From positions 62,001-126,000 of the forward strand of contig NZ_RQXT01000008.1 of assembly GCF_003863365.1 (NCBI RefSeq): 64,000 nucleotides of DNA, in the 5' to 3' direction. The position numbers and the translations under genes were made by a program. The notes under the pieces are model-generated. The model was not told the origin of the DNA. It saw only the letters and a list, made by a program, of their open reading frames with translations, and searched no databases. Positions 55,041-63,879 of the stretch are shown in pieces (position 1 is the stretch's first letter; each line of letters begins with the position of its first letter). Origin of the DNA: Mesorhizobium tamadayense. Lineage in GTDB: Bacteria; Pseudomonadota; Alphaproteobacteria; Rhizobiales; Rhizobiaceae.

Positions 55041-55871
55041 TCAGGATTTCTTGGCGCCAAGATCGGGAAACAACTGCATGATGCCCCCGATGCAGGCGAG
55101 ATAGAGGCCGGTGAAGGTGATGCCGATCTTGGTGAAGTCGCTGACCTGTTCACCCAGGACGCCGATCTGGTTGTAGAAGCTGGCGAGTGCGGACTGCGCC
55201 AGCGCAAGCGCGCCGAAGGCGCACCATAGAAGGGTCATACCGAGATTGAGCGGCCTGAGCCTCACCACCCGCACCGGATGGATGAAGTTGATCGGCAGGA
55301 AGGTTAGGATGCCGGCGACCACGACGACGGCGAAGGAAACCCACGGTCCCGGTTCGATGACGAAGAGCGTGAACACCACCATGTTCCAGACGACAGGGAA
55401 ACCTTTGAAGAAATTTTCCTTCGTCTTCATGCCGGTATCTGCATAGTAGATCGCGCTCGACACTACGATTATCGCAGCCGACAGGAACGACAGCCTCTCG
55501 CCCATGAAGCCGCGCTGGTAGAGCGCGAAGGCCGGGATGAGGACGTAGGTGACGTAGTCGATGATGTTGTCGAGGAGCTCGCCCGACCAGGTCGGCAGGA
55601 TCTCCTTGACCTCGAGCTTTCTCGCGATCGGGCCGTCGATGCCGTCGACGAAGAGCGCCAATCCGAGCCACCAGAACATCGCCGTCCAGCGCTCCTCGCT
55701 CGCCGCCACCAGCGATAGGAAAGCTAGGAACGAGCCGGACGCGGTGAGCAGATGCACAGAGAACGCGCGCGCTTGCGGCCATGTCACTTTCTTCTTCGGT
55801 CGCGGAATCCGCTCCGCGATTTTCTTGGCCGCTTTCCTGGCCGTCTTCCCGGGCGATGTGTTCTTGCTCAC
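55041..55871 (-). CDS. pcs: Phosphatidylcholine synthase
   Basis: This 276-residue CDP-alcohol phosphatidyltransferase makes phosphatidylcholine from CDP-diacylglycerol and choline, a pathway typical of rhizobia and Brucella. The catalytic motif DGIDGPIARKLEVKEILPTW and then GELLDNIIDY (DGxDGxxAR-GxxxDxxxD) is intact. About eight hydrophobic helices follow. A GTG at 55871 is preferred because it overlaps the upstream DUF1326 stop by four bases (GTGA); an ATG at 55895 is also possible. It is the last gene of a DUF2182-DUF1326-pcs unit. Confidence 0.93.
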   Translation of the reverse strand: MSKNTSPGKTARKAAKKIAERIPRPKKKVTWPQARAFSVHLLTASGSFLAFLSLVAASEERWTAMFWWLGLALFVDGIDGPIARKLEVKEILPTWSGELLDNIIDYVTYVLIPAFALYQRGFMGERLSFLSAAIIVVSSAIYYADTGMKTKENFFKGFPVVWNMVVFTLFVIEPGPWVSFAVVVVAGILTFLPINFIHPVRVVRLRPLNLGMTLLWCAFGALALAQSALASFYNQIGVLGEQVSDFTKIGITFTGLYLACIGGIMQLFPDLGAKKS

Positions 55872-56482
55872 GGGCCCCGCCAATCCAGCTTGCATATTTC
55901 GGCCGAGCGGCCAGCGAAATTCCAGTTGCGGCCGAAGGCGCGCATCTTGCTCTTGTCCGACTTCGCCACGGTGATTTCCGGAGCGATCCAGTATTCGGAA
56001 TTGGTGATAACCGTGTCCTTCTCGCGGTCCTTGCCGGGTATCGGCGTCACCGCGCCGTCGATGATCTTCGGTATCTGGAAGATACGCGTCCTGTCACGCG
56101 TCTCGTAAGTGATCGGCACCTGCTCGACGCCGAGGAATTTTCCGACCAGGATCGACAGCAGCGACGTAGTGCCGCCGGCCTTGCCGGTGAAGATCCTGGT
56201 CAGCGCCTTCGCCGCGTAGATCGACGCGCGCTTGTCGATGAACAGACCCGCGGTCCAATTGCCGCGGCTCATATAGCCCGGGATTTCCATGATCAAGCCG
56301 AGATTGAGGCCGGAGAGGTCCACCTCGCCGAAATGGCCGGCGTCGACGCGGAACCCCGCCCAGGTCTGGCAATAGCCCTCGGTCGGCGGGTGGCTGCCGA
56401 GCGACAGAACGCAGGGGCAGAAAACCGTGCAATTGCAGGAGAGCACCAACTCTCCCTTCATCGCCCAGCTCTGATCCGTCAT
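55868..56482 (-). CDS. DUF1326 domain protein
   Basis: This 204-residue soluble protein has the N-terminal motif LSCNCTVFCPCVLSLG. Four closely spaced cysteines there may bind metal or a cluster. GYCQTWAGFRVDAGHFGEVDLSGLNLG follows. DUF1326 proteins are uncharacterised and are often encoded beside DUF2182 membrane proteins, as here. It overlaps pcs by four bases and follows the DUF2182 gene by 12 bases. Confidence 0.88.
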   Translation of the reverse strand: MTDQSWAMKGELVLSCNCTVFCPCVLSLGSHPPTEGYCQTWAGFRVDAGHFGEVDLSGLNLGLIMEIPGYMSRGNWTAGLFIDKRASIYAAKALTRIFTGKAGGTTSLLSILVGKFLGVEQVPITYETRDRTRIFQIPKIIDGAVTPIPGKDREKDTVITNSEYWIAPEITVAKSDKSKMRAFGRNWNFAGRSAEICKLDWRGP

Positions 56483-56494
56483 CGAATTCTCCCC

Positions 56495-57388
56495 TCACGT
56501 CGAAACTAATAGCAGGGCGGCGGCCCATACAAGCAGTATCGCACCGGCGACCTGGCTCGCCACCCTGCCGGCGGTCTGTTTTTCGATCAGGGTGAACAGG
56601 CCGATCAGCGCCATCCAGAAGATGTTCATCGCGCCAACGGCGAACATCACCAGCATCAGCGCCCAGCAACAGCCGAGGCACCAGACGCCCTGCTCCGTCC
56701 CAAGGCGAAAGATGCGCGCCGTTTTCGCGCTCCAGTTGGCGAACAGGAGCGAGAACGGATTGCGGCACTTCTCAAGACACGCCTGCTTCAAGCCGCTGAA
56801 CTGATAGAGGCCGGCAATCGCCAGGGCGACCGCCCCGGTAATCCCGACGACAGGTTCAAGCACCTGCCCGAAGGCGGCAAAACCATAGACCGAAAGTGTC
56901 AGCGCGGCGAACGCCACCGAGGCGGCAAGCCAGGTCGCGAGGTAGCCCGCAACCAGAACCAGCGGGTGGACGACGGGCTCGCCCTTGATCCGAGCGGTAT
57001 CCGCAATCTCGCAATAGGTGCGGATCATCGGCGCCGCCGAGGGCAGCATCGTCGCCACGGCCATCAGGAACCACATCAGGACGAGCGCCGACGCCTGCAC
57101 GCCTACGGAGCCTGCAAGTGGTGACGGCGCAAGGCACAATGCGAAAAAGCGGTCGAGGAAATCCGGCAGCGGCAATCGCGGCAGGTCCTTGAGCAGCGCA
57201 TCGCCCGGAGCGCCGCTGGCGAGGCGGGCTTCGGCGCCGCGGATCGCCATGGCAGCGAGGATAAGCCAGGCTAGCACCATGCCCGCGCCGATGGTGAGCG
57301 TCACCGCGAGGCGCGGTCGCCGCGCGAGCCCCGCCGTGGCGCGGCCGGCTCGGTCGAGATGGCTGAAATCGTGCTCCTGGCCGGTCAT
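56495..57388 (-). CDS. DUF2182 membrane protein
   Basis: This 297-residue protein has about seven hydrophobic segments. The signature KQACLEKCRNPFSLL lies at about residue 205. The C-terminal GTEQGVWCLGCCWALMLVMF motif has three cysteines next to the membrane, suggesting metal or redox chemistry; that is a guess from the residues. It is the first gene of the DUF2182-DUF1326-pcs operon. ATG 57388 was chosen because homology begins there. Confidence 0.88.
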   Translation of the reverse strand: MTGQEHDFSHLDRAGRATAGLARRPRLAVTLTIGAGMVLAWLILAAMAIRGAEARLASGAPGDALLKDLPRLPLPDFLDRFFALCLAPSPLAGSVGVQASALVLMWFLMAVATMLPSAAPMIRTYCEIADTARIKGEPVVHPLVLVAGYLATWLAASVAFAALTLSVYGFAAFGQVLEPVVGITGAVALAIAGLYQFSGLKQACLEKCRNPFSLLFANWSAKTARIFRLGTEQGVWCLGCCWALMLVMFAVGAMNIFWMALIGLFTLIEKQTAGRVASQVAGAILLVWAAALLLVST

Positions 57389-57450
57389 GGCAATCGAATG
57401 AGCCGAATCGACGCGTTGATCAAGTCTGCCGATCTGACCTATATCCACGT

Positions 57451-58701
57451 ATGGACCCAACGGGTCGCCCTTCACTATGGAAGCCTCGCGTGGAGCACAA
57501 CGACAAAGCCCGCATACTGGTTGCCGGCAGCGGCCCGGCCGGCCTGATCGCGGCACTCGGCTTTGCCGAGGCGAGCTTTGCCGTGACACTGGCAGGCCCC
57601 GAGGCCGCCACCGGCGATGGCCGCACCACGGCCCTCATGAACCCTGCCCTCAAGGTGCTCGATCGGCTGGGCGCGCTTGCCGAGCTCAAGCCGCAGGCTG
57701 CGCCGCTGAAGGTGATGCGCATTGTCGATGCGACGCGCCGGCTGATCCGCAGCCCGACCGTCACCTTTCGCGCCAGCGAGATCGGCGAGGAGCAGTTCGG
57801 GCTCAACCTGCCGAACAAGGTCCTCATCCCGGTGCTCGCCAAGGCTGTCGCCGCTCACCCGGGCATCGAGTGGCGAAAATCGATGGTGGAGACGTGGCGG
57901 CTCGATGCTGACCGGGCACATGCCAGCCTCGCCGATGGCAGCGAGGTCTCCGCGTCGCTGGCGGTCGCCGCCGACGGGCGCCTGTCGCCGGCGCGCGAAG
58001 CAGCCGGCATCAAAGCCTCCGCCCGCTCGTATCCGCAGTCGGCGCTCGTCCTCAATTTCGGCCATCGCAGCGAGCACGGCTTCATCTCGACCGAATTCCA
58101 CACCGAAACCGGGCCGTTCACGCAGGTTCCGTTGCCGGGCAGGCGTTCCAGCCTGGTCTGGGTAGTGAAGCCGGAAACGGCGCAGGAACTCGCAGCGCTC
58201 GACGATGCCACGCTGTCCGCCCGGGTCGAGGAGCAGATGCAGTCGATGCTCGGCCGGGTCTCGGTCGAGCCCGGCCGCCAGGTCTACCCGCTGTCTGCCG
58301 CGTCGCCCGGCCGCTTCGCGCAAAACCGTGTGGCGCTTGTCGGCGAGGCTGCTCATGTCTTCCCGCCGATCGGCGCGCAAGGCCTCAACCTCGGCATCAG
58401 GGATATCGATGATCTCATTGGAATAGCCAGCGAAAACCGCGACGATCCCGGGTCAAGGCTGAGCCTCGCCGCCTATGACACAAGGCGCAGGCCCGATATC
58501 CTGGCGCGCAGCAGCGCCGTGAACCTGCTCAACATGTCGCTGCTGTCCGACATGCTGCCGGCGCAGCTGGCGCGCAGCGCCGGCCTCGGCGTGCTGGGCA
58601 GCTTCGCGCCGCTACGCGCCTTCTTCATGAGTGAAGGTCTGCGGCCCGGCAGCGGCTTTCGCGCGCTCGCCGGCGGCCTGAGGAAAGAGGTTGGCCGGTA
58701 G
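57451..58701 (+). CDS. UbiH/UbiF-family FAD-dependent monooxygenase
   Basis: This 416-residue flavoprotein monooxygenase has the FAD motif ILVAGSGPAGLIAALGFAEA and a DG-like motif (AVAADGRLSPAREAAG). The second FAD motif ALVGEAAHVFPPIGAQGLNLGIRDIDDL has GEAAH in place of the usual GDAAH. The family hydroxylates the ubiquinone ring. The ring position cannot be assigned. A GTG at 57490, with GGAAG six bases upstream, may be the real start. It is divergent from the DUF2182 gene. Confidence 0.88.
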   Translation: MDPTGRPSLWKPRVEHNDKARILVAGSGPAGLIAALGFAEASFAVTLAGPEAATGDGRTTALMNPALKVLDRLGALAELKPQAAPLKVMRIVDATRRLIRSPTVTFRASEIGEEQFGLNLPNKVLIPVLAKAVAAHPGIEWRKSMVETWRLDADRAHASLADGSEVSASLAVAADGRLSPAREAAGIKASARSYPQSALVLNFGHRSEHGFISTEFHTETGPFTQVPLPGRRSSLVWVVKPETAQELAALDDATLSARVEEQMQSMLGRVSVEPGRQVYPLSAASPGRFAQNRVALVGEAAHVFPPIGAQGLNLGIRDIDDLIGIASENRDDPGSRLSLAAYDTRRRPDILARSSAVNLLNMSLLSDMLPAQLARSAGLGVLGSFAPLRAFFMSEGLRPGSGFRALAGGLRKEVGR

Positions 58702-58949
58702 GCCGACACATCTGGACTGTGCGCTTTCCGGTCGCGAAACCTTTGCGTCCATCGGACCCGTGACCTGGCAGCGAGATGGCGGCATTTAATCCGGCCGGCA
58801 TCTGCGCCAAATGGTATCACGCCGAAAGTCGGGGTCGATTTTTGGCTGCGTGACGTGTAAATTCAAGACCTTAGGCGCCTTGCGCGCAAGCCATTGACGG
58901 CGCCTTTGCGCGTCCGAAAGGACGCGCGGCGCTGTAAGTGGTGAGTGCG

Positions 58950-59273
58950 ATGAAAACGGCCAAATTCGCGATCGGACAAGTGGTTCGCCACCGGCTGTTC
59001 CCGTTCCGGGGCGTGATCTTCGATGTCGATCCGCAATTCGCCAATACCGAAGAATGGTATGAAGCCATTCCCGCGGAAATGCGTCCGCGCAAGGACCAGC
59101 CTTTCTATCACCTTCTCGCCGAGAATTCCGAAACTGAATACATCGCCTACGTGTCCGAGCAGAACCTGCTCGAGGACCGGTCCGGCGAGCCGGTGCGGCA
59201 TCCGCAGATCGGCGAGATGTTCGACAAGCTGCCGAACGGGCGCTACGAACCGAAACGCCACTCGAAGCACTGA
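58950..59273 (+). CDS. hspQ: Heat shock protein HspQ
   Basis: This 107-residue hemimethylated-DNA-binding/YccV-like domain protein begins AKFAIGQVVRHRLFPFRGVIFDVDP and has DQPFYHLLAENSETEYIAYVSEQNL. In E. coli HspQ is a specificity-enhancing factor for Lon protease. ATG 58950 is preferred; a GTG at 58938 is in frame. A strong bidirectional terminator follows. Confidence 0.9.
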   Translation: MKTAKFAIGQVVRHRLFPFRGVIFDVDPQFANTEEWYEAIPAEMRPRKDQPFYHLLAENSETEYIAYVSEQNLLEDRSGEPVRHPQIGEMFDKLPNGRYEPKRHSKH

Positions 59274-59294
59274 TAGTGCTGAACTGCACCAACA

Positions 59295-59322
59295 AAAAAG
59301 CGGGGCGCTTGCCCCGCTTTTT
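59295..59322. terminator. Bidirectional Rho-independent terminator
   Basis: A perfect 12-bp stem (AAAAAGCGGGGC/GCCCCGCTTTTT) with a GCTT loop lies between convergent hspQ and the ialB-like gene. It has A-runs and T-runs for both directions. Confidence 0.93.
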
Positions 59323-59348
59323 GCATGCTGGAGCAAACGCTCCGGCGA

Positions 59349-59969
59349 TCAGTTGGCGGTCTTCGCCTTGTCCTGCTCTTCCTTGAGCTTCTTGGCGAAG
59401 TCCTGGTTGTTCTTGGCGACGAAGTCCTGCAGCTTCTTCTGCCGGTCCTCGATGTCGGACTGCTGCAGCGGCGGGCCGTCATAGGCGCCGCTGAAGCCGG
59501 TCAGCGCGACCTTGATCGGGTTCGGCTGGTTCTGGAAGTTGACCGAGGTGAGCGTGATCTGCTGGCCCTTCTTGAAGGAGGCGACGAGCTGGTCGGTCAG
59601 CGGCACTTCGGCCACGCAGCGGTCGGGGAAGCAGATCACGTAGTCGAGCTTCTGCGCCTTGCCGGCATCGATCTGCAGGCCGATGCCCGGAGGAACGAGA
59701 CGGCCGGTCGGCACCGTGACCTGGAACACCTTGCGGTTCACCTTGCCCTTGAGCTCGATCAGGCTGACGCCGGTGACGAGCTGGCCATTGCCGGCGGTGA
59801 CAATGTTCTGCACGTTGCAGATATCGACGTCTTCCTGCTTGGTGCAGGCCTTGAACCAGCCCTGCGGAATCTGCGGCTGCTGCTGCGCCGAGGCGGTGAA
59901 AAGCCCGGCGCCCAGGACGCCGACCACGCCTGCGGCCAGCACCGAAAGGCGATACGCGTTGCTCGTCAT
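59349..59969 (-). CDS. Invasion-associated locus B (IalB) family protein
   Basis: This 206-residue exported protein has a signal peptide (about 1-28, ending FTASAQQ). The IalB domain has GWFKACTKQEDVDICNVQN and VPPGIGLQIDAGKAQKLDYVICFPDRCVAEV with conserved cysteines. It ends in a lysine-rich helical tail. Despite the name, the family is common in free-living and symbiotic rhizobia; its role is not established. The ATG at 59969 is preferred over a GTG at 59978. Confidence 0.9.
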   Translation of the reverse strand: MTSNAYRLSVLAAGVVGVLGAGLFTASAQQQPQIPQGWFKACTKQEDVDICNVQNIVTAGNGQLVTGVSLIELKGKVNRKVFQVTVPTGRLVPPGIGLQIDAGKAQKLDYVICFPDRCVAEVPLTDQLVASFKKGQQITLTSVNFQNQPNPIKVALTGFSGAYDGPPLQQSDIEDRQKKLQDFVAKNNQDFAKKLKEEQDKAKTAN

Positions 59970-60265
59970 ATGGTGCACTTTCCTCTCAAATGATCCCGGG
60001 GACCAGCTTCTTCGTGCCGTGTGGTCCCGCTACCTGTTGCCCAAATGAGGCGACAGCATGACTTCGGAGCGCGTGTTACACTGCCAGCGGCGCCGAATCC
60101 AGCCCGGTTTCCGCGATTTCTTGCTGGTTTCTCCTCCCTGGACGGCCCTCGATTGGCGATGCACTGGCCGAACCCAATTTCCACCGGCGTGCGCCGATTC
60201 AATCGGCCGGCGAAATGCTCTAGGGTGCGTGTCGAATCACAAAGCTGCCCGGCAAGGAGACGGTC

Positions 60266-62086
60266 ATGGACCGCGTTCTCGTTCGGCTGATCGCCGCGAC
60301 CTCATTTCTGGCCGTCTCGCTGCTTCCGGCTTTGTCGGAACCGAAGCACGGCATCGCCATGCAGGGCGAGCCGGCGCTGCCTGCTAACTATGCTCATTTC
60401 GACTACGTCAATCCCGATGCGCCGAAGGGCGGCAGCGTCACCTATTGCGTCGTCGGCAGTTTCGACAATCTCAACCCCTTCATCCTGAAGAGCCTCCGCA
60501 CCACCGCGCGCGGCATGATCGACACGGTCTACGGCAACCTCGTGTTCGAGCCGTTGATGCAGCGCAACTACAACGAGCCCTTCAGCCTCTACGGCCTACT
60601 CGCCGACAGCGCCGACATGGATCCCGAGCGCAAGAGCATCGAGTTCCACCTCAACCCCAATGCCAAATGGTCGGATGGCCAGCCGGTGACGCCGGAAGAC
60701 GTCCTGTTCACCTACGACGTGTTCAAGGACAAGGGCCGCCCGCCCTACAGCGACCGCATGAGCATGATCGCCACGCTGGAGAAGACCGGCGACCACAGCG
60801 TGAAGTTCACGTTCAACGACAAGGCCAATCGCGAATTCCCGCTGATCATCGCGCTGACCCCTATCGTCCCCAAGCATGCCTTCGACAAGGAAACTTTCGA
60901 CAAGACGACGCTGAAGCCGCTGATGGGCAGCGGCCCCTATACCGTGGACAAGGTGCAGCCCGGGCAGCGCATCGTCTTCAAACGCAATCCCGATTATTGG
61001 GGCAAGGACATCCCCTCGAAGCGCGGCTTCGACAATTTCGACCGGATCACTATCGAGTACTTCCTCAACGCCAACGCCAAGACGGAAGCGTTCAAGAAGG
61101 GCATCTGCGCCCTCGACGACGAGACCGATCCGGTCAAGCGCGACCGCGATATCGACTTCCCGGCCTTCCGCAAGGGTGACGTGAAGCAGGAATATTTCGA
61201 CACCGGCATTCCACCCGTGGTGACGGGCTTCCTGTTCAACACCAGGCTGCCGAAGTTTTCCGATCCGGTCGTGCGGCGCGCGCTCGGCATGCTCTACGAC
61301 TTCGAGTGGGCGAACAAGAACCTGTTCGCCGGCAAATTCAACCGCACCATGAGCTTCTGGCAGAACTCAGAGCTGTCCGCGCTCGGCCATCCGGCCGACG
61401 AGCGGGAGAAGGCCCTGCTTGCCCCCTACCCCGGCCGCGTGCCTGCCGAGATGATGGACGGCACCTGGCGGCCGCCGGTGACCGACGGCTCCGGCCAGGA
61501 CCGCAAGGTGCTGCGAGCGGCTTTCGAGCTCCTGAAAGGCGCCGGCTATCACGTGGAGGACGGCCGGATGCTCGATCCCCGGGGCAATCTTTTCGGCTTC
61601 GAGATCATGACGTCATCGCAGGACGAGGAGCGGCTTGCGGCCCTCTATCAACGCACGCTGGAGAAGCTCGGCATCGATGTCACCATCCGCAGCCTCGACG
61701 GCGACCAGATCCAGTCGCGCAAGCAGCGGTTCGACTTCGAGGTTCTGATCGGCACAAGCGGCTTCAACAATTCGCTGTCGCCCGGCAGCGAGCAGGTTGG
61801 GCGCTGGGGATCTGCCGCGGCCAGGCATGAAGGTTCGTTCAACCTGGCAGGCGTTGCCGACCCCGCGGTCGACGCGGCGATCAACGCGATGCTGAATGCC
61901 CGCGCCAAGGAAGATTATGTCGCCGCGGTGCGCGTTCTCGATCGGCTGCTGATCTCCGGCAACTACATCGTGCCCATGCAGTACAACACGCAGCAGTGGG
62001 TTGCTTACTGGAGCTACCTGGAACATCCGCAAAAGACCCCCATATTCGGCTATCAGCTGCCGGCATGGTGGCGAAAGCCCAACTGA
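60266..62086 (+). CDS. ABC transporter substrate-binding protein, family 5 (peptide/oligopeptide type)
   Basis: This 606-residue periplasmic protein has a signal peptide (about 1-23, LLPALSEP). It matches the YejA-like branch of SBP_bac_5: YAHFDYVNPDAPKGGSVTY near the start, MSIEFHLNPNAKWSDGQPVT-type segment, FDNFDRITIEYFLN and a C-terminal SGNYIVPMQYNTQQWVAYW. In E. coli YejA serves a microcin C/peptide importer. The permease and ATPase genes are not next to it here, so it is an orphan binding protein. AAGGAG precedes the ATG. Confidence 0.9.
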   Translation: MDRVLVRLIAATSFLAVSLLPALSEPKHGIAMQGEPALPANYAHFDYVNPDAPKGGSVTYCVVGSFDNLNPFILKSLRTTARGMIDTVYGNLVFEPLMQRNYNEPFSLYGLLADSADMDPERKSIEFHLNPNAKWSDGQPVTPEDVLFTYDVFKDKGRPPYSDRMSMIATLEKTGDHSVKFTFNDKANREFPLIIALTPIVPKHAFDKETFDKTTLKPLMGSGPYTVDKVQPGQRIVFKRNPDYWGKDIPSKRGFDNFDRITIEYFLNANAKTEAFKKGICALDDETDPVKRDRDIDFPAFRKGDVKQEYFDTGIPPVVTGFLFNTRLPKFSDPVVRRALGMLYDFEWANKNLFAGKFNRTMSFWQNSELSALGHPADEREKALLAPYPGRVPAEMMDGTWRPPVTDGSGQDRKVLRAAFELLKGAGYHVEDGRMLDPRGNLFGFEIMTSSQDEERLAALYQRTLEKLGIDVTIRSLDGDQIQSRKQRFDFEVLIGTSGFNNSLSPGSEQVGRWGSAAARHEGSFNLAGVADPAVDAAINAMLNARAKEDYVAAVRVLDRLLISGNYIVPMQYNTQQWVAYWSYLEHPQKTPIFGYQLPAWWRKPN

Positions 62087-62127
62087 CGCAAAACCCCACC
62101 TGACATGGACAAAGCAAGGAGACGAGC

Positions 62128-62808
62128 ATGAGCGCCGAGAACTCCATCACTGTCGATGTGGTGTCCGACGTCGTCTGCCCCTGGTGCTTCATCGGCCAGA
62201 AGCGGCTGGACAAGGCGATTGCCGCTGCCGGCGATGTCGAGGTGCATGTGCGCTGGCGGCCCTTCCAGCTCGATCCGACCATTCCGCAAGGCGGCATGGA
62301 TCGCCGCGAATACATGCTGGGCAAATTCGGCAGCGAGGAACGTATCCGCCAGATCCATGCGCGCATAGAACCGCTCGGCGAAGCGGAAGGCATCGATTTC
62401 GCCTTCGGCGCCATCAAAGTCGCGCCCAACACGCTGGACGCGCACCGTGTCATACGCTGGGCGGGTGCCGCCGACGAGGACGTGCAGAATCGGCTGGTGC
62501 GCCGCCTCTTCCAGCTGAATTTCGAGGAAGGCGCCAATCTCGGGGACCATGCCGTGCTGGCCAAGGCCGCCCGCGAGGCCGGCATGGACGCCTCCGTGGT
62601 GGAAACGCTTTTGCCGACCGACGCCGATGTCGATGCCGTGCGCAACGAGATCGCCACCGCCTCGCGCATGGGCATCACCGGCGTGCCCTGCTTCCTGCTC
62701 GAAGGCAAATATGCCGTGATGGGCGCGCAGGATGCCGACACGCTTGCCGACGCCATCCGCCAGGTAGCCCAGGCCAAGGCGCGCGGCGAGCTGGAAACGG
62801 TGGGCTGA
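62128..62808 (+). CDS. DsbA-family (FrnE-like) oxidoreductase
   Basis: This 226-residue thioredoxin-fold protein has the active site VVCPWCFIG near residue 16 and the cis-proline loop GITGVPCFLLEGKYAVMGAQ. The DsbA-type helical insertion lies between them. No signal peptide is seen, so it acts in the cytoplasm. FrnE-like proteins take part in redox and oxidative-stress responses or polyketide chemistry. The stop codon overlaps the start of a palindromic repeat by two bases. Confidence 0.9.
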   Translation: MSAENSITVDVVSDVVCPWCFIGQKRLDKAIAAAGDVEVHVRWRPFQLDPTIPQGGMDRREYMLGKFGSEERIRQIHARIEPLGEAEGIDFAFGAIKVAPNTLDAHRVIRWAGAADEDVQNRLVRRLFQLNFEEGANLGDHAVLAKAAREAGMDASVVETLLPTDADVDAVRNEIATASRMGITGVPCFLLEGKYAVMGAQDADTLADAIRQVAQAKARGELETVG

Positions 62809-62884
62809 GCAATTCCAGGAAAAGTGTGAGACGTTAGGCTCGGCGACTTCCGCCGTAGCCTTCCGTCCGGAATTGCGTCAAAAA
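62807..62884. repeat. Rhizobial intergenic palindromic repeat, copy 4
   Basis: GAGCAATTCCAGGAAAAGTG, then TAGGCTCGGCGACTTCCGCC, and a closing CCGTCCGGAATTGCGT. It carries the same extra insert as copy 2 and lies between the convergent dsbA-like gene and the next minus-strand gene. Confidence 0.82.
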
Positions 62885-62894
62885 AAGAGAGAGT

Positions 62895-63329
62895 CTACTT
62901 AACCGTCACCTTGGCCCTGCTGACGAAGAAGCCGTGGCCGCTGCTGCTCGTGCAGGTCAATCCCTTCCTCGACGACAGGCACGTGAACGGCCCCTTGCTC
63001 CAGCTGTTGCCGTAGCCGAGCTTGGTCACGTCGCTGCAGCAGCCTTGCTCGCCGGGGTTCTTGACAAGCGTCGCCGGTCGCTTCGGCCCCAAGATCACCG
63101 TCACGTAGCTCGGCTCGACACGGGAACAGACCAGCTCCGGCCCGCCGTCCTGCGGCTGGTATGTGCCGGTGCCGCCCTTCGGCGTGTAGATGCAGCCGAT
63201 TTTGCCGGACGGCGTGTTGAATTCGACCTGGCCTTCGGCGCTCGCCGGGATCGTCTGATTGCCGGCATATGCCTGCGGCAGCCAGGCGAAGGCCGCGAGC
63301 ATCGCGGCCGAAAAGATCCGTGCAGACAT
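62895..63329 (-). CDS. Exported hypothetical protein with several cysteines
   Basis: This 144-residue protein has a signal peptide (about 1-22, LPQAYAG). The mature part, VEFNTPSGKIGCIYTPKGG, later GGPELVCSRVEPSYVTVILG, and a C-terminal FTCLSSRKGLTCTSSSGHGF with paired cysteines, suggests a small disulfide-bonded periplasmic or secreted protein. The pattern recalls DUF6636-type proteins. Function unknown. Confidence 0.75.
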   Translation of the reverse strand: MSARIFSAAMLAAFAWLPQAYAGNQTIPASAEGQVEFNTPSGKIGCIYTPKGGTGTYQPQDGGPELVCSRVEPSYVTVILGPKRPATLVKNPGEQGCCSDVTKLGYGNSWSKGPFTCLSSRKGLTCTSSSGHGFFVSRAKVTVK

Positions 63330-63393
63330 CCTGATCCCCTCGATGCGGACTGATCGCCCACGCAGATTCCATCCTGACGGACGAAATTGTCAA

Positions 63394-63546
63394 ATGCCGT
63401 CGACTATGCAGGCAAGCGCCCCGGCTTCAGCCCTCGATACCGACCGCCGGCCCGAGATGTTTCGTCCAAGCTGCATAGCGGTGGTCGAGAATGCGACGCT
63501 GCAAGCAAGACCATTTCTGGACCTCTCGCGGCTCCGCGAAGGATGA
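63394..63546 (+). CDS. Possible leader peptide upstream of a terminator-like hairpin
   Basis: The 50-codon frame MPSTMQASAPASALDTDRRP ends ARPFLDLSRLREG, with its TGA 8 bases before the terminator stem. There is no run of one amino acid as in classic attenuators. The end of the frame contains a segment that can pair with the 5' arm of the following hairpin. Existence as a real peptide is uncertain. Confidence 0.35.
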   Translation: MPSTMQASAPASALDTDRRPEMFRPSCIAVVENATLQARPFLDLSRLREG

Positions 63547-63554
63547 TTTAGAGC

Positions 63555-63586
63555 GAGCCGCAGGTGATCACCGGCGGCTCTTTTTT
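63555..63586 (+). terminator. Rho-independent terminator (possible attenuator)
   Basis: The stem GAGCCGC/GCGGCTC (63555-63561 and 63574-63580) encloses the palindrome GGTGATCACC and is followed by TTTTTT. GCGGCTC also occurs at 63528-63534, so the 5' arm could pair there instead and prevent termination. Confidence 0.75.
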
Positions 63587-63879
63587 GTGCGTTTCGGCCA
63601 CCTCCCGCCCGCGAATCGAGCTGATTGCCGCTCCATTTTCTTCACAAAACCGTGTTTTCTGCTTCCCTAAGGGAAAGCCGATCCAGGGTGAAATTCATAT
63701 CGCCAAGCAGCTGGAATAAAACACGAATCCGTTTCCGGAAGATATTAGCCGGCCATGTACTTCTGTTGCTTTCATGCCACTGCAGGTAACCCTGTTCACA
63801 TTCGGGGGCAGAAAAATAATGGAAAATGATCAATTGGTGTTACCATGTGTAACAAAACAAGAAAGGTTTGGGCGGGATC

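Noticed and set aside
58702..58949. Regulatory repeat GCGCCTTGCGCG/GCGCCTTTGCGCG before hspQ
   Set aside because: Short GC-rich near-repeats of this kind are expected by chance here; no known operator fits.
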